A stretch of DNA of 64,000 bases from Bacteroidaceae bacterium (lineage in GTDB: Bacteria; Bacteroidota; Bacteroidia; Bacteroidales; Bacteroidaceae): positions 1 to 64,000 of the forward strand of contig JAKSIS010000007.1 in assembly GCA_024398665.1 (NCBI GenBank), written 5' to 3'. Under the pieces are notes generated by a model that was not told the DNA's origin, did no database searches, and saw nothing but the letters and a program-made list of their open reading frames with translations. This document shows, piece by piece, positions 1 to 8,702 of the stretch (position 1 is the stretch's first letter; each line of letters begins with the position of its first letter). A program made the translations under genes and the position numbers.

Positions 1-135
1 AACGAGTTTCAAATATTATACCACACTTTTTTAAACGAGTTTCATCAATCTGACCTTGACATTGGGACGGCCTTTTCAGGGTACTCCCGCAGCCGGTTAT
101 ACATACACAACGGCCGCAAGGTACTGGTAAGGTAA
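1..135 (+). CDS. C-terminal fragment of an unidentified protein (cut by window edge)
   Basis: An open frame enters from the left edge and stops at TAA 133-135, giving the last 44 residues of a protein. The fragment has no motif I recognise; it contains a short basic, aromatic tail (SRSRLYIHNGRKVLVR). It runs towards the minus-strand yigZ, with 44 bp between their stop codons and no clear terminator hairpin. Because only the tail is visible the product cannot be named, and it could even be a chance open frame. Confidence 0.4.
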   Translation, partial: NEFQILYHTFLNEFHQSDLDIGTAFSGYSRSRLYIHNGRKVLVR

Positions 136-179
136 AAGTCTGACTCCTATTGCAATTATTATCTGCAGGACCGCAATCA

Positions 180-845
180 CTACACCGCCATTGCGGTCCT
201 GCAGACCATTTCCGGATTGGGCTGGGTCCTGACGGAGTCAGTTATGCGCTCCATCAGCATATCCGCCTGCGAAAGACGCACAGACAGCAGCATGCGGCAG
301 TCAAAAGTGCGCCCGCTCAAGTCACATGTGAATGCGCCGTACTCCTGCTCCAATATGCGCGGTTCCATATCCTTGACCGTACGCATCAGTTCATTCATCA
401 TGGCATAGGTGAACAGGACCTCAATGCGGCTCTCCACGTAATTTGTGACAATCCGGGCTGCGTCTATCGCCTCACGTGCCGCCTCACGGTAAGCCTCTAT
501 CAGGCCGCTGGTGCCCAGTTTCACACCTCCGAAATATCGGACCACACAGATCAGAATGTCTGTCAGGCCGGCGCTGTTTATCTGCCCCAGAATAGGTCTG
601 CCGGCTGTTCCTGACGGCTCGCCGTTGTCAACCGCACGCCACTCCAGGCGTCCGGGACCCAGCATGTAGGCATAGCACACATGGCGCGCGTCATAGTACT
701 CTTTCTGCAGCGCCGCCACATGTTCCTTTACCTGGTCCGTGTCAGTCACGTGCCATGCGAACGATATGAAACGGCTGCGCTGCTCAGTGAACTGCGCCGT
801 TGACTCGCCTTGAATAGTCTGATATGTGTCAAATGCCTGGTCCAT
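180..845 (-). CDS. yigZ: YigZ/IMPACT family protein
   Basis: The 221-residue product matches the YigZ (UPF0029/Impact) family. The N-terminal Impact domain covers about residues 20-125 and carries the family signature GTAGRPILGQI followed by VRYFGGVKLGTSGL. The C-terminal part, about 140-200, is the ferredoxin-like DUF1949 domain. Family members bind nucleic acid or are linked to translational control; the bacterial role is not settled. The length is normal. The start is ATG 845, only 7 nt downstream of a TATCTTTG -7 element, so the mRNA probably has little or no leader. It is transcribed divergently from the MmcQ/YjbR gene. Confidence 0.9.
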   Translation of the reverse strand: MDQAFDTYQTIQGESTAQFTEQRSRFISFAWHVTDTDQVKEHVAALQKEYYDARHVCYAYMLGPGRLEWRAVDNGEPSGTAGRPILGQINSAGLTDILICVVRYFGGVKLGTSGLIEAYREAAREAIDAARIVTNYVESRIEVLFTYAMMNELMRTVKDMEPRILEQEYGAFTCDLSGRTFDCRMLLSVRLSQADMLMERITDSVRTQPNPEMVCRTAMAV

Positions 846-852
846 TGTTCTA

Positions 853-870
853 CAAAGATAGTTATATTTG
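853..870. promoter_or_regulatory. Back-to-back divergent -7 elements (yigZ / mmcQ-like)
   Basis: Minus-strand TATCTTTG lies at 853-860 and plus-strand TATATTTG at 863-870, separated by 2 bp. Both fit the Bacteroidota primary sigma -7 consensus TAnnTTTG. They sit 7 nt from the yigZ ATG and 5 nt from the ATG at 876. Transcripts starting a few nt after the element would be leaderless or nearly so. Confidence 0.7.
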
Positions 871-875
871 CCGTC

Positions 876-1223
876 ATGAATATAGAATTGCTAAGAGAAT
901 ACTGCCTAAGTCTGCCGCTGGCTACTGAAGACATGCCGTTCGATGACACCGTGCTGGTGTTCCGCCTTAAAGGGAAGATATTCGCCTGCATCCTGCTTGA
1001 CAGGCCTGACATGATTGTCATGAAGTGCAATCCGGAACGCGCCATGGACCTGCGTGACAGTTATGAGGCCGTGGAACCCGCCTGGCACTGGAACAAGAAG
1101 TACTGGAACCAGATACGTCTGGACAGTGACGTGGACCGCCCGCTTATGGAGGAACTGCTGCGCCACGCATATAATGAGGTGAACGCCAGACTTCCCAGGA
1201 AAGACCGGGTTGAAGAAGTATGA
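876..1223 (+). CDS. MmcQ/YjbR family DNA-binding-type protein
   Basis: The 115-residue protein fits the MmcQ/YjbR family, small proteins with a CyaY-like double-wing fold. Visible hallmarks are the N-terminal helix with YCLSLPLATEDMPFDD, the strand FRLKGKIFACI, the KCNPERA segment and the C-terminal WNKKYWNQIRLD...LLRHAYNEV block. The start ATG 876 was preferred to the upstream frame opening at 810 because a TATATTTG promoter element ends at 870. Function is unknown; a DNA-binding role is only inferred for the family. A 37-codon frame follows with a 4-nt ATGA overlap. Confidence 0.85.
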   Translation: MNIELLREYCLSLPLATEDMPFDDTVLVFRLKGKIFACILLDRPDMIVMKCNPERAMDLRDSYEAVEPAWHWNKKYWNQIRLDSDVDRPLMEELLRHAYNEVNARLPRKDRVEEV

Positions 1224-1333
1224 GCGGTTCCATGGTGCAGGACCTTTCGCATTACAAGGTGAATTCTACTGTCATTGATGGTGTGACACCGTTAATGGAA
1301 CAGGACGGCCCGTATTATGACATTCCGGGCTGA
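1220..1333 (+). CDS. Possible 37-residue small protein
   Basis: A short frame begins at ATG 1220, overlapping the stop of the MmcQ/YjbR gene by 4 nt (ATGA), and ends at TGA 1331-1333. The product is acidic to neutral with no membrane segment and no known motif. The ATGA overlap is the usual sign of translational coupling in this genome, which is the only argument for it being real. It ends 8 bp before the stop of the convergent hypothetical gene. It could be a chance frame or a decayed C-terminal piece of a longer gene. Confidence 0.3.
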   Translation: MSGSMVQDLSHYKVNSTVIDGVTPLMEQDGPYYDIPG

Positions 1334-1341
1334 CAGATACA

Positions 1342-1572
1342 TCACTTCAGAATGATGTATTTCTGACCGTCCCGTATAACCGCCTTTCCATATGCCGGAG
1401 CAGTTGCAGGCCGTCCAAGAAGGTCATACTCCGTACTGCCGTCTTCACGAGCAATACTACCGGGTACATTGGATATCACTTCCAGTTTCCAGCCGGAGGG
1501 AAGGGCTTTCATCCAGGATGAATAGTCGCTGCCCGACGGGACAATGAGATGACCGAATATTGTCTGTTTCAT
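1342..1572 (-). CDS. Hypothetical protein, 76 residues
   Basis: I do not recognise this small protein. It begins MKQTIFGHLIVPSGSDYSSW and ends with a basic/hydrophobic strand (RDGQKYIILK). It looks like a small cytosolic domain with no signal peptide. The ATG at 1572 was chosen over the much longer frame opening at 1773 because a TATCTTTG -7 element lies at 1602-1609, inside that longer frame. The spacing implies a leader of about 20 nt. Confidence 0.6.
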   Translation of the reverse strand: MKQTIFGHLIVPSGSDYSSWMKALPSGWKLEVISNVPGSIAREDGSTEYDLLGRPATAPAYGKAVIRDGQKYIILK

Positions 1573-1601
1573 ATTGTCTTGAAATAAGAGAACCTTAACT
1601 G

Positions 1602-1609
1602 CAAAGATA
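1602..1609 (-). promoter_or_regulatory. -7 promoter element for the 76-residue hypothetical
   Basis: TATCTTTG on the minus strand, 29 nt upstream of the ATG at 1572. It matches TAnnTTTG; no clear -33 TTTG is seen. Confidence 0.5.
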
Positions 1610-1714
1610 GCATTTCTTCCCGTCATTTGATCATTTGGCCATTCCTCAACACGTTGGCAGACCAGGAAAACACTGCGTCCCAGATACTTGGAGCAAAGAG
1701 ACAAGCGGCCTGCT

Positions 1715-2542
1715 TCAGTTCTGCCCCTTAAGCTTTGCCGCGTACAGTTTGGCGTTGGGGATTGCCTTCTCAATGGCCGCTATTCGTCGGGAATTGCTGG
1801 GATGCGTGCTCATCACAGCGGGGGCCGATGCACCGTCACCGGCTGACAGGCGTTTCCAGAATTCAGGGGCCTTGTCAACGTCATAACCGGCCAGAGCCAT
1901 AATGACAAGACCTATCTCATCGGCCTCAAGTTCATGCTTGCGCGAAAACGGCAGCAGCACGCCGTACTGCCCGCCAATGTTGTAGGCAAGATTGAAAAGT
2001 TCCTGCGACTCCTGGCCTGACCTGAGTCCTATTACAGCGCTGGCCACAGTGCCGGCCACGCTCAGCACCGAACGCTGGCTCATACGTTCGTTTCCGTGTC
2101 TGGCAATGGCATGCGCAATTTCATGCCCCATGACAACGGCCACATAGTCAGGATTGCTGCAGTACGGCATTATTCCCTCATAGAACACAATCTTGCCGTT
2201 GGGCAGGCAGAATGCGTTGACTTCACGTGACCGTACCAGCTTGTAGTCCCATTTCAGGCCCTCCAGCAGTTCAGTTTCACCCGTTGCGGTCAGATACAGC
2301 GTAATGGCAGCTGTCAGTTTCTGCCCCACCTGTGTCACCATGGCAGACCGGACATAGTCCGATGACAGTTTCATGGTATCCATCATTGCAGCGTAGGACT
2401 GGTCTGACAGTGACATTATCTGACTGTCAGAGTACATGAGAATGCGCCTGCGGCCGGTAAAGGCCACAGTGCTGCACGACACCACGACAAGCAGTGCCGA
2501 TATTGCCAGAACGGGGCGTAGTATTCTGCTGCGTTTCTTCAT
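1715..2542 (-). CDS. M48 family zinc metalloprotease, lipoprotein
   Basis: This 275-residue protein is an M48-type peptidase of the BepA/LoiP/Oma1 kind. After the start MKKRS there is a hydrophobic signal ending in a VVSC lipobox (Cys23), so it is probably lipid-anchored in the envelope. The zinc site is HEIAH (His140, Glu141, His144), with the third ligand expected at Glu204 in RKHELEAD. Relatives trim or degrade misassembled outer-membrane proteins. ATG 2542 was chosen because it puts the signal peptide at the N-terminus. The gene lies 62 bp downstream of the DUF1015 gene on the same strand with no promoter in between, so it may be the last gene of the ser operon. Confidence 0.9.
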   Translation of the reverse strand: MKKRSRILRPVLAISALLVVVSCSTVAFTGRRRILMYSDSQIMSLSDQSYAAMMDTMKLSSDYVRSAMVTQVGQKLTAAITLYLTATGETELLEGLKWDYKLVRSREVNAFCLPNGKIVFYEGIMPYCSNPDYVAVVMGHEIAHAIARHGNERMSQRSVLSVAGTVASAVIGLRSGQESQELFNLAYNIGGQYGVLLPFSRKHELEADEIGLVIMALAGYDVDKAPEFWKRLSAGDGASAPAVMSTHPSNSRRIAAIEKAIPNAKLYAAKLKGQN

Positions 2543-2604
2543 TACGGCTGGTTCAAGACAGATGTCCCCGGCCGGCCAGGTCGGGGACGTATTCTGCAAT
2601 TGTG

Positions 2605-3852
2605 TCAGTCAAGCGAATGGATAACCAGTCCCGAACGCAGTTTGGGTTCGAACCAGGTTGTCTTCGGAGGCATTATGTTACCGGTGTCGGCAATGTCCAT
2701 AAGCTGTTTCATTGAAACCGGATACAGGGCAAGCGCCATCTTCATTTCACCGCTGTCAACGCGTCTCTTCAGTTCTCCCAGACCGCGTATGCCGCCCACG
2801 AAATCAATCCTCTTGTCGCGGCGCAGGTCCTTTATTCCAAGAAGCTGGTCCAGAATGAGGTTCGATGAAATGGTGACATCCAGTACTCCTATGGGGTCGG
2901 AATCGTCGAACGTGCCGGGCTTGGCGGTCAGCTTGTACCATTCGCCGTCAAGATACAGCGAGAACGTATGAAGTGCGGCGGGTTTGAATATCTCCCTGCC
3001 CTGCTTTTCCACAATGAAATTCTTTTCGAGAGCTGCAAGGAATTCCTGGCTGCTCATGCCATTCAGGTCCCTGACCACGCGGTTGTAGTCAATGATTGTA
3101 AGCTGACTGGCCGGGAAGCATACTGCCATGAAGTAGTTGTATTCCTCATTGCCCTTGTGGTCAGGGTTCTGCTTTGCCTTTTCAGCGCCCACCAGAGCGG
3201 CTGCGGCCGAACGGTGATGGCCGTCAGCAATGTACAGTGAAGGGATCTGCGCGAAACGTTCAGTCACCGTGGCAATGTCCTGATCGCTGTCAATTATCCA
3301 AAGCTGATGGCGGAAACCGTCACCGGGAGCTATGTAGTCATATTCGGGAGTGCCGGCGGTATACCTTGCTACCAGACTGTCCAGCACGGAGTCATCAGGA
3401 TAGGCAAAGAACACAGGTTCAATGTTGGCGTTGTTCACGCGCACATGCTTCATGCGGTCCTCCTCCTTGTCAGCACGGGTAAGTTCGTGCTTCTTGATGC
3501 TGCCCTTCAGATAGTCATCGACGTATGCGCACACGACCAGACCGTACTGGGTCTTTCCGTTCATGGTCTGGGCATAGATGTAGTACTGCTCCTTGCCGTC
3601 ACGTACCAGCCAACCGTTCTTCTGGAACTTTGCAAAATTTTCGGCAGCCTTGGCATAGACACGGGGATCAGTCTCTTCGGCAATGGGGTCAAAATCTATT
3701 TCAGGCTTGATGATGTGGTAAAGTGACATCTCGTTGCCTGAAGATTCAGCCTTGGCCTCTTCAGAATTCAGGACGTCATAAGGACGGCTCTGGACCTTTT
3801 CGACCAGGTTCTTTGGAGGGCGTATGCCCTGGAAAGGTTTGACTGTTGCCAT
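2605..3852 (-). CDS. DUF1015 family protein of the serine operon
   Basis: The 415-residue product matches DUF1015 (HTP-domain-like) proteins, which in Bacteroidales follow serC and serA. Recognisable blocks are the N-terminal PFQGIRPP, the central SLYIADGHHRSAAA motif and the C-terminal RIDFVGGIRGLGELKRRVDSG. The ADGHHR segment could be catalytic or ligand-binding, but no reaction is established. The ATG shares one base with the serA stop codon (3852), so the two are translationally coupled. The constant linkage suggests a role close to serine synthesis or 3-phosphohydroxypyruvate handling; that is inference from context only. Confidence 0.85.
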   Translation of the reverse strand: MATVKPFQGIRPPKNLVEKVQSRPYDVLNSEEAKAESSGNEMSLYHIIKPEIDFDPIAEETDPRVYAKAAENFAKFQKNGWLVRDGKEQYYIYAQTMNGKTQYGLVVCAYVDDYLKGSIKKHELTRADKEEDRMKHVRVNNANIEPVFFAYPDDSVLDSLVARYTAGTPEYDYIAPGDGFRHQLWIIDSDQDIATVTERFAQIPSLYIADGHHRSAAAALVGAEKAKQNPDHKGNEEYNYFMAVCFPASQLTIIDYNRVVRDLNGMSSQEFLAALEKNFIVEKQGREIFKPAALHTFSLYLDGEWYKLTAKPGTFDDSDPIGVLDVTISSNLILDQLLGIKDLRRDKRIDFVGGIRGLGELKRRVDSGEMKMALALYPVSMKQLMDIADTGNIMPPKTTWFEPKLRSGLVIHSLD

Positions 3853-4772
3853 TATCTGTTAACCATGAACTTGGTGCAACCCTCATTGATGAAACCGACA
3901 ATCTGCTTTGCAGCGGCGATTCCGGCATTGATATTGGCCTCGGCAGTCTGTGCGCCCATCTTCTTGGGTGTTGCAAAATAGCGGTTTGCAAACAGTTCCT
4001 CGAACTTGGTGGCGGCTGCGGGTGCTATATCGGACACGAACTTAAGGTCTTCACGCTCCTGCATGAGCTGTATGAGTTCGTCTTCAGCAATGATCTCCTT
4101 GCGGGCCGAATTGACAAGAACGGCGCCCTTGGGCATGAGGCTGACCAGACGGCGGCCTATTGAATTCTTAGTTTCGTCAGTTGCGGGCAGATGCAGTGAA
4201 ATGAACTGGCAGGTGCGGTACATGTCCTCAACGCTGTCAACTGCATGCACTCCGGCAGCCTCAATGGCTTCCTTGGGGCAGTATGCGTCAAATGCGTATA
4301 CGTCCATGCCGAATCCCTTGGCAATGCGTGCCACATTGCGGCCCACGTTACCGAAAGCGTGTATGCCCAGCTTCTTGCCCTGGAGTTCTATTCCCGATGT
4401 GCCGTTGTAGAAATTGCGTACGGCATATATCATAAGTCCGGCAACAAGTTCTGCCACTGCATTGGCGTTCTGGCCCGGGGTGTTCATTACGCACACGCCG
4501 TGGGCGGTTGCTGATGCCAGGTCTACGTTGTCATATCCTGCGCCTGCGCGGACAACAATCTTAAGCTGTCCTGCAGCATTGAAAACTTCATCATCAATGA
4601 TGTCGCTGCGTATGATAAGTGCATCGGCATCGGCCACAGCCTCAAGAAGGGCTGACTTTTCAGTATACTTCTCCAGAAGTGCAAGTTCAAAACCTGCGCC
4701 CTCAATGACTTCCCTGATTCCGTCTACTGCAACCTTTGCGAAAGGTTTGCTTGTTGCTACAAGTACTTTCAT
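3852..4772 (-). CDS. serA: D-3-phosphoglycerate dehydrogenase
   Basis: This is the first enzyme of the phosphorylated serine pathway, oxidising 3-phosphoglycerate to 3-phosphohydroxypyruvate with NAD+. The 306-residue chain has the D-2-hydroxyacid dehydrogenase fold: catalytic-domain start MKVLVATSKPFAKVAVD, an NAD-binding stretch around HAFGNVGRNVARIAKGFG and the SLHLPATDETKNSIG block. It is the short form without a C-terminal ACT domain, so allosteric serine inhibition through ACT is not expected. ATG 4772 was chosen over the frame opening at 4811 because it gives the conserved N-terminus. It lies 22 bp after serC. Confidence 0.95.
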   Translation of the reverse strand: MKVLVATSKPFAKVAVDGIREVIEGAGFELALLEKYTEKSALLEAVADADALIIRSDIIDDEVFNAAGQLKIVVRAGAGYDNVDLASATAHGVCVMNTPGQNANAVAELVAGLMIYAVRNFYNGTSGIELQGKKLGIHAFGNVGRNVARIAKGFGMDVYAFDAYCPKEAIEAAGVHAVDSVEDMYRTCQFISLHLPATDETKNSIGRRLVSLMPKGAVLVNSARKEIIAEDELIQLMQEREDLKFVSDIAPAAATKFEELFANRYFATPKKMGAQTAEANINAGIAAAKQIVGFINEGCTKFMVNR

Positions 4773-4794
4773 TACTGTAATGTGATAAAGTTGA

Positions 4795-5859
4795 TCAATG
4801 ATTTGCTTCAAATTCCTTCATGCATGCGATGAGTGCGTCAACGCTTTCCATGGGCAGAGCGTTGTAGCACGATGCGCGGAAACCGCCCACTGAACGGTGT
4901 CCCTTGATTCCCACCATGCCCTTGCCCTGGGCGAACTTCAGGAAATCAGCCTCAAGTTCAGCATATTCGGGAGCCATTACCCAGCAGATGTTCATGTAGG
5001 AACGGTCCTCATCCTTTGCTGTGCCTACGAACAGTTTGTTGCGGTCAATTTCGCTGTACAGCTTTGCGGCACGTGCCTCAGCGCGCTTTGCCATCTCCCT
5101 GACACCGCCCTGGGCCTTGAGCCAGCGCAGTGATTCCATTGCGGCGTAGATGGTGAATGTGGGAGGAGTGTTGAACATTGATCCGTTGTCAATGTGGGTC
5201 TGGTAGTTCAGCATTGTGGGAATGTAGCGCTCAACCTTGCCGAGAGCGTCATTCTTCACAATGACGAAAGCCATTCCTGAAGGAGCCAGGTTCTTCTGTG
5301 CACCGCCGTATATGCAGTTGTACTTGCTTACGTCAACGGGACGTGAGAATATGTCCGATGACATGTCGGAAATAAGTGGAACGGGGCTGTCAAGGTCCTT
5401 GCGTATTTCAGTACCGTATATGGTATTGTTCGTGGTGAAGTGGAAATAGTCGGCATCGGCCGGTATTTCAAAATTCTTGGGAATGAAGGTGTAGTTGGCA
5501 TCGGCCGATGAAGCCACTTCAACTACTTCACCGAAAGCCTTGGCTTCCTTCATGGCCTTCTTTGCCCAGACACCGGTGTTCAGGTAAGCGGCCTTCCTGT
5601 TGAGGAAGTTGAACGGAACACGGCAGAATTCCATGCTGGCGCCGCCTGCCAGGAACAGGACTGAATAACCCTCAGGAACATCCAGAATTTCCCTGACCAG
5701 AGATTCGGCCTCATCAACGATTGGCTGGAACTCCTTTGAACGGTGACTGATTGAAAGAAGTGAAATTCCCGTACCGGCAAAATCATAAACAGCCTGAGCT
5801 GACTTCTCAATCACTTCCTGCGGAAGAACGGCAGGACCTGCGCAAAAATTATGCTTCAT
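4795..5859 (-). CDS. serC: Phosphoserine aminotransferase
   Basis: SerC is a PLP enzyme converting 3-phosphohydroxypyruvate and glutamate to phosphoserine. The 354-residue protein starts with the family hallmark [15 protein letters not shown], has [13 protein letters not shown] for phosphate/PLP contact and a Schiff-base lysine in [12 protein letters not shown]. The C-terminus [17 protein letters not shown] is typical. It leads the operon serC-serA-DUF1015 and has a well-formed promoter 37 nt upstream. No phosphoserine phosphatase is in the window. Confidence 0.96.
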   Translation of the reverse strand: MKHNFCAGPAVLPQEVIEKSAQAVYDFAGTGISLLSISHRSKEFQPIVDEAESLVREILDVPEGYSVLFLAGGASMEFCRVPFNFLNRKAAYLNTGVWAKKAMKEAKAFGEVVEVASSADANYTFIPKNFEIPADADYFHFTTNNTIYGTEIRKDLDSPVPLISDMSSDIFSRPVDVSKYNCIYGGAQKNLAPSGMAFVIVKNDALGKVERYIPTMLNYQTHIDNGSMFNTPPTFTIYAAMESLRWLKAQGGVREMAKRAEARAAKLYSEIDRNKLFVGTAKDEDRSYMNICWVMAPEYAELEADFLKFAQGKGMVGIKGHRSVGGFRASCYNALPMESVDALIACMKEFEANH

Positions 5860-5895
5860 ATCGAAAGTGTTTTGTTAGTGTTTCAAATTGTGGTG

Positions 5896-5927
5896 CAAAG
5901 GTACTCCCATATTTCCGTCAAAACAAA
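5896..5927 (-). promoter_or_regulatory. serC operon promoter (-33 TTTG / -7 TACCTTTG)
   Basis: On the minus strand TTTG (5924-5927) is followed after 20 bp by TACCTTTG (5896-5903), a good match to the Bacteroidota primary sigma promoter. It lies 36 nt before the serC ATG. The surrounding 5931-6100 is AT-rich and shows nothing else I can name. Confidence 0.7.
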
Positions 5928-6104
5928 TATTTCACTAACAAAAATGCGCAAGTTTTCAACCATATGCAATTATTTTGCAATCAAATAAGCGCTTTGATTT
6001 TACATTTTGAATCAAATTCGGACATTACATTATCATTTTGTCATTTTTTAGCACGCACACTTATGCATAAGATTACATTTTGTAAATAATTCCGCATAAA
6101 ACAG

Positions 6105-6130
6105 AAAAACCCGGCCGGAGCCGGGTTTTC
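6105..6130 (-). terminator. Terminator of the nqr operon
   Basis: A 10-bp perfect stem (6106-6115 with 6120-6129) and a CGGA loop is followed on the minus strand by a T-run. It starts about 30 bp past the nqrF stop codon. Confidence 0.85.
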
Positions 6131-6157
6131 ATTTGTCTCTCAAGGACAGCTTCAAGC

Positions 6158-7423
6158 TTATGCGCCGAAATTGTCGAACATGATGTCCTTGGATTCCACG
6201 CCAAGCGAATCAAGAAGATCGATAACGGTCTTCGCCATCATGGGAGGTCCGCACAGGTAGTACTCTATATCTTCAGGAGCTTCATGCTGCTTGAGATAGG
6301 TGTCGCCAAGAACAGGAGCAATGAAGCCTGCAGTGTACTTCACACCCATTGCATCGGCCTTGGGATCAGGACGGTCCAGGGCAAGATGGAAATGGAAGTT
6401 GGGATATTCCTTCTCAAGAGCCAGGAAATCATCCATGAAGAAGACCTCGTCAATTGCACGTGCGCCATAGAAATAATGCATTTCGCGGTCACGTGTATGC
6501 AGGGTCTTGAGCATGTGCATGATCTGAGCGCGCAGAGGAGCCATACCGGCACCGCCGCCTACCCATATCATCTCCTTCTTGGAGTCGAAGCGCGGATGGA
6601 ATTCACCGTAAGGGCCGCTCATTGTGACCTTGTCACCCGGTTTCAGGTTGAAGATGTAGGTCGATGCTATGCCGCAGGGAACATCCTGGAAACCGACTTC
6701 AGGTTTCGGCTTGAAAGGAGGAGTGGCGATACGTACCGTAAGGGTGATGATGTCGCCCTCATCGGGATAGTTGGCCATTGAATAGGCACGGATGGTAGGC
6801 TCTTCGTTCTTCTGCTTGAGATCAAAGAGTCCGAACTTCTCCCATGCCGGAATGTACAGGTCACCTATGAGTGAACGGTCATAGTCAGCATACTTGATGT
6901 CATATGCGGGAATCTTGATCTGAGCGTATGAACCGGGCAGGAAATCCATGTGTTCGCCTGCAGGAAGCTTGACCTTGAACTCCTTGATGAAGGTAGCCAC
7001 GTTCCTGTTGGAGATAACCTCACACTCCCATTCCTTGACACCCAGCACGCTGTCGGAAACCTTGATTGAAAGGTCACCCTTGACCTTGCACTGGCAGCCC
7101 AGACGCCAGTTCTCCTTGATCTGCTTGCGTGTGAAATGACCCTTTTCCGAATCAAGGATCTCACCGCCGCCTTCAACGACCTGGCACTTGCACTGGCCGC
7201 AGGATCCCTTGCCGCCGCATGCTGAAGGAAGATATACGCCGTTCTCGGCAAGAGTGCTGAGAAGGCTTGCGCCTGAATTCACTTCAAGTTCCTTGTCACC
7301 GTTCATGGTGATTTTCACCTTGCCTGATGCGACAAGGTACTTCTTTGCCACCAGCAGGATTACGACCAGCAGCAGGATGACGGCCAGGAACACTACAATA
7401 CTTGATATATACAGATTGTTCAT
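6158..7423 (-). CDS. nqrF: Na+-NQR subunit F (NADH dehydrogenase, 2Fe-2S/FAD)
   Basis: NqrF is the electron input module of the sodium pump: it oxidises NADH and passes electrons via FAD to a 2Fe-2S centre. One N-terminal membrane helix (about residues 5-27) anchors it. A plant-type ferredoxin domain follows with Cys69, Cys75, Cys78 and Cys110 in the expected C-x5-C-x2-C pattern, then a ferredoxin-reductase domain with RAYSMANYP for FAD and GGGAGMAPLRAQ for NADH. At 421 residues it is near the usual length. It is the last gene of the operon, 15 bp after nqrE. Confidence 0.97.
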   Translation of the reverse strand: MNNLYISSIVVFLAVILLLVVILLVAKKYLVASGKVKITMNGDKELEVNSGASLLSTLAENGVYLPSACGGKGSCGQCKCQVVEGGGEILDSEKGHFTRKQIKENWRLGCQCKVKGDLSIKVSDSVLGVKEWECEVISNRNVATFIKEFKVKLPAGEHMDFLPGSYAQIKIPAYDIKYADYDRSLIGDLYIPAWEKFGLFDLKQKNEEPTIRAYSMANYPDEGDIITLTVRIATPPFKPKPEVGFQDVPCGIASTYIFNLKPGDKVTMSGPYGEFHPRFDSKKEMIWVGGGAGMAPLRAQIMHMLKTLHTRDREMHYFYGARAIDEVFFMDDFLALEKEYPNFHFHLALDRPDPKADAMGVKYTAGFIAPVLGDTYLKQHEAPEDIEYYLCGPPMMAKTVIDLLDSLGVESKDIMFDNFGA

Positions 7424-7438
7424 ATCGTACCTTATTGA

Positions 7439-8047
7439 TTAGATTGCAATACCTGAGAAGCACTGGAAAGCCAGAGCCATCAGACCGACTGTAATGAAGG
7501 TGATACCGACACCCTTCAAAGGCTTGGGAACGTCAGCATACTCAAGTTTCTCACGGATGGCTGCAAGGCAGACAATTGCCAGAGCCCAGCCAATGCCCGA
7601 ACCCAGGGCGAATGCCACAGAGTCACCGAAGCAGGCTATGGCCTGGGTGTCAGCGGGATCCATGACAATGCGCTGCTGCATGAACAGGCTGCCGCCCATG
7701 ATTGCGCAGTTCACGGCAATCAGCGGGAGGAATATGCCCAGAGAAGCGTAGAGTGACGGTGAGAATTTCTCGACCACCATTTCAACCAGCTGGACAATGC
7801 CTGCAATGACTGCAATGAACAGGATGAAGCTCAGGAATTCAAGTCCCAGAGGAGCCAGGACCTTGGTCTGAAGCAGATAGTTCACAGGAAGAGTGATGAG
7901 CTGTACGAAAATGACAGCGGCACCAAGTCCCAGAGCGGTCTTCACATTCTTGCTTACGGCCAGGAACGAGCACATTCCCAGGAAGAAGGCGAAAATCATG
8001 TTGTCGACGAATATCGACCTTACGAGAAGACTGAAAAAATGTTCCAT
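7439..8047 (-). CDS. nqrE: Na+-NQR subunit E
   Basis: NqrE is an integral membrane subunit that, with NqrD, holds an iron centre between inverted half-channels. The 202-residue protein has about six hydrophobic segments and the family start [21 protein letters not shown], with [15 protein letters not shown] supplying a conserved cysteine and [15 protein letters not shown] a second one. It is 20 bp downstream of nqrD and 15 bp before nqrF. Confidence 0.96.
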   Translation of the reverse strand: MEHFFSLLVRSIFVDNMIFAFFLGMCSFLAVSKNVKTALGLGAAVIFVQLITLPVNYLLQTKVLAPLGLEFLSFILFIAVIAGIVQLVEMVVEKFSPSLYASLGIFLPLIAVNCAIMGGSLFMQQRIVMDPADTQAIACFGDSVAFALGSGIGWALAIVCLAAIREKLEYADVPKPLKGVGITFITVGLMALAFQCFSGIAI

Positions 8048-8067
8048 ACTTTTCTTTCGCTATGAGA

Positions 8068-8688
8068 TTATTTTTCCTGTAAATCCTTATTCTTTGAACG
8101 GTGAATCCATATCACGCAGCCTACCAGGATAAGTGCCATGGGGGCCATGATCATGAAACCGTTGTTCAGATAACCGTGGTCATAGCACCACTGCGGTATG
8201 ACCTGGTAGCCCAGCAGCTTGCCGCTGCCGAAAAGTTCACGTACAAACGCCACGACAATCAGTATGGCGGCGTAGCCGAGACCGTTGCCTATACCGTCCA
8301 GCAGCGACTCCCACGGACCGTTCTGCATGGCGAAGGCCTCAAGACGTCCCATCAGAATGCAGTTGGTGATGATAAGTCCTATGTACACCGAAAGCTGTAC
8401 GCTCACGTCATAGGCGAAAGCCTTCAGGATTTCACTTACTATTGTAACCAGAGCGGCGACAACCACCAGCTGCACGATGATACGTATGCGGTTGGGGATG
8501 GTGTTGCGCAGCAGTGAAATGATCACGTTTGACATAGCCACGATGACGGTAACTGAAAGACCCATTACAATAGCCGGCTTCATCTGGGAAGTCACGGCAA
8601 GAGCCGAACAGATACCAAGGATCTGGACTACAACCGGGTTGTTGACCCACAGCGGCTGTTTTAATGCCTCATTTTTCTTGTTTGCCAT
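8068..8688 (-). CDS. nqrD: Na+-NQR subunit D
   Basis: NqrD is the membrane partner of NqrE with the same inverted topology. The 206-residue chain has about six membrane segments. Conserved cysteines occur in VVQILGICSALAVTSQM and LIITNCILMGRLEAFAM, the positions used for the intramembrane iron site. The start ATG 8688 is 14 bp after the nqrC stop. Confidence 0.96.
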   Translation of the reverse strand: MANKKNEALKQPLWVNNPVVVQILGICSALAVTSQMKPAIVMGLSVTVIVAMSNVIISLLRNTIPNRIRIIVQLVVVAALVTIVSEILKAFAYDVSVQLSVYIGLIITNCILMGRLEAFAMQNGPWESLLDGIGNGLGYAAILIVVAFVRELFGSGKLLGYQVIPQWCYDHGYLNNGFMIMAPMALILVGCVIWIHRSKNKDLQEK

Positions 8689-8702
8689 ATTCCTTTCTGT
8701 TT

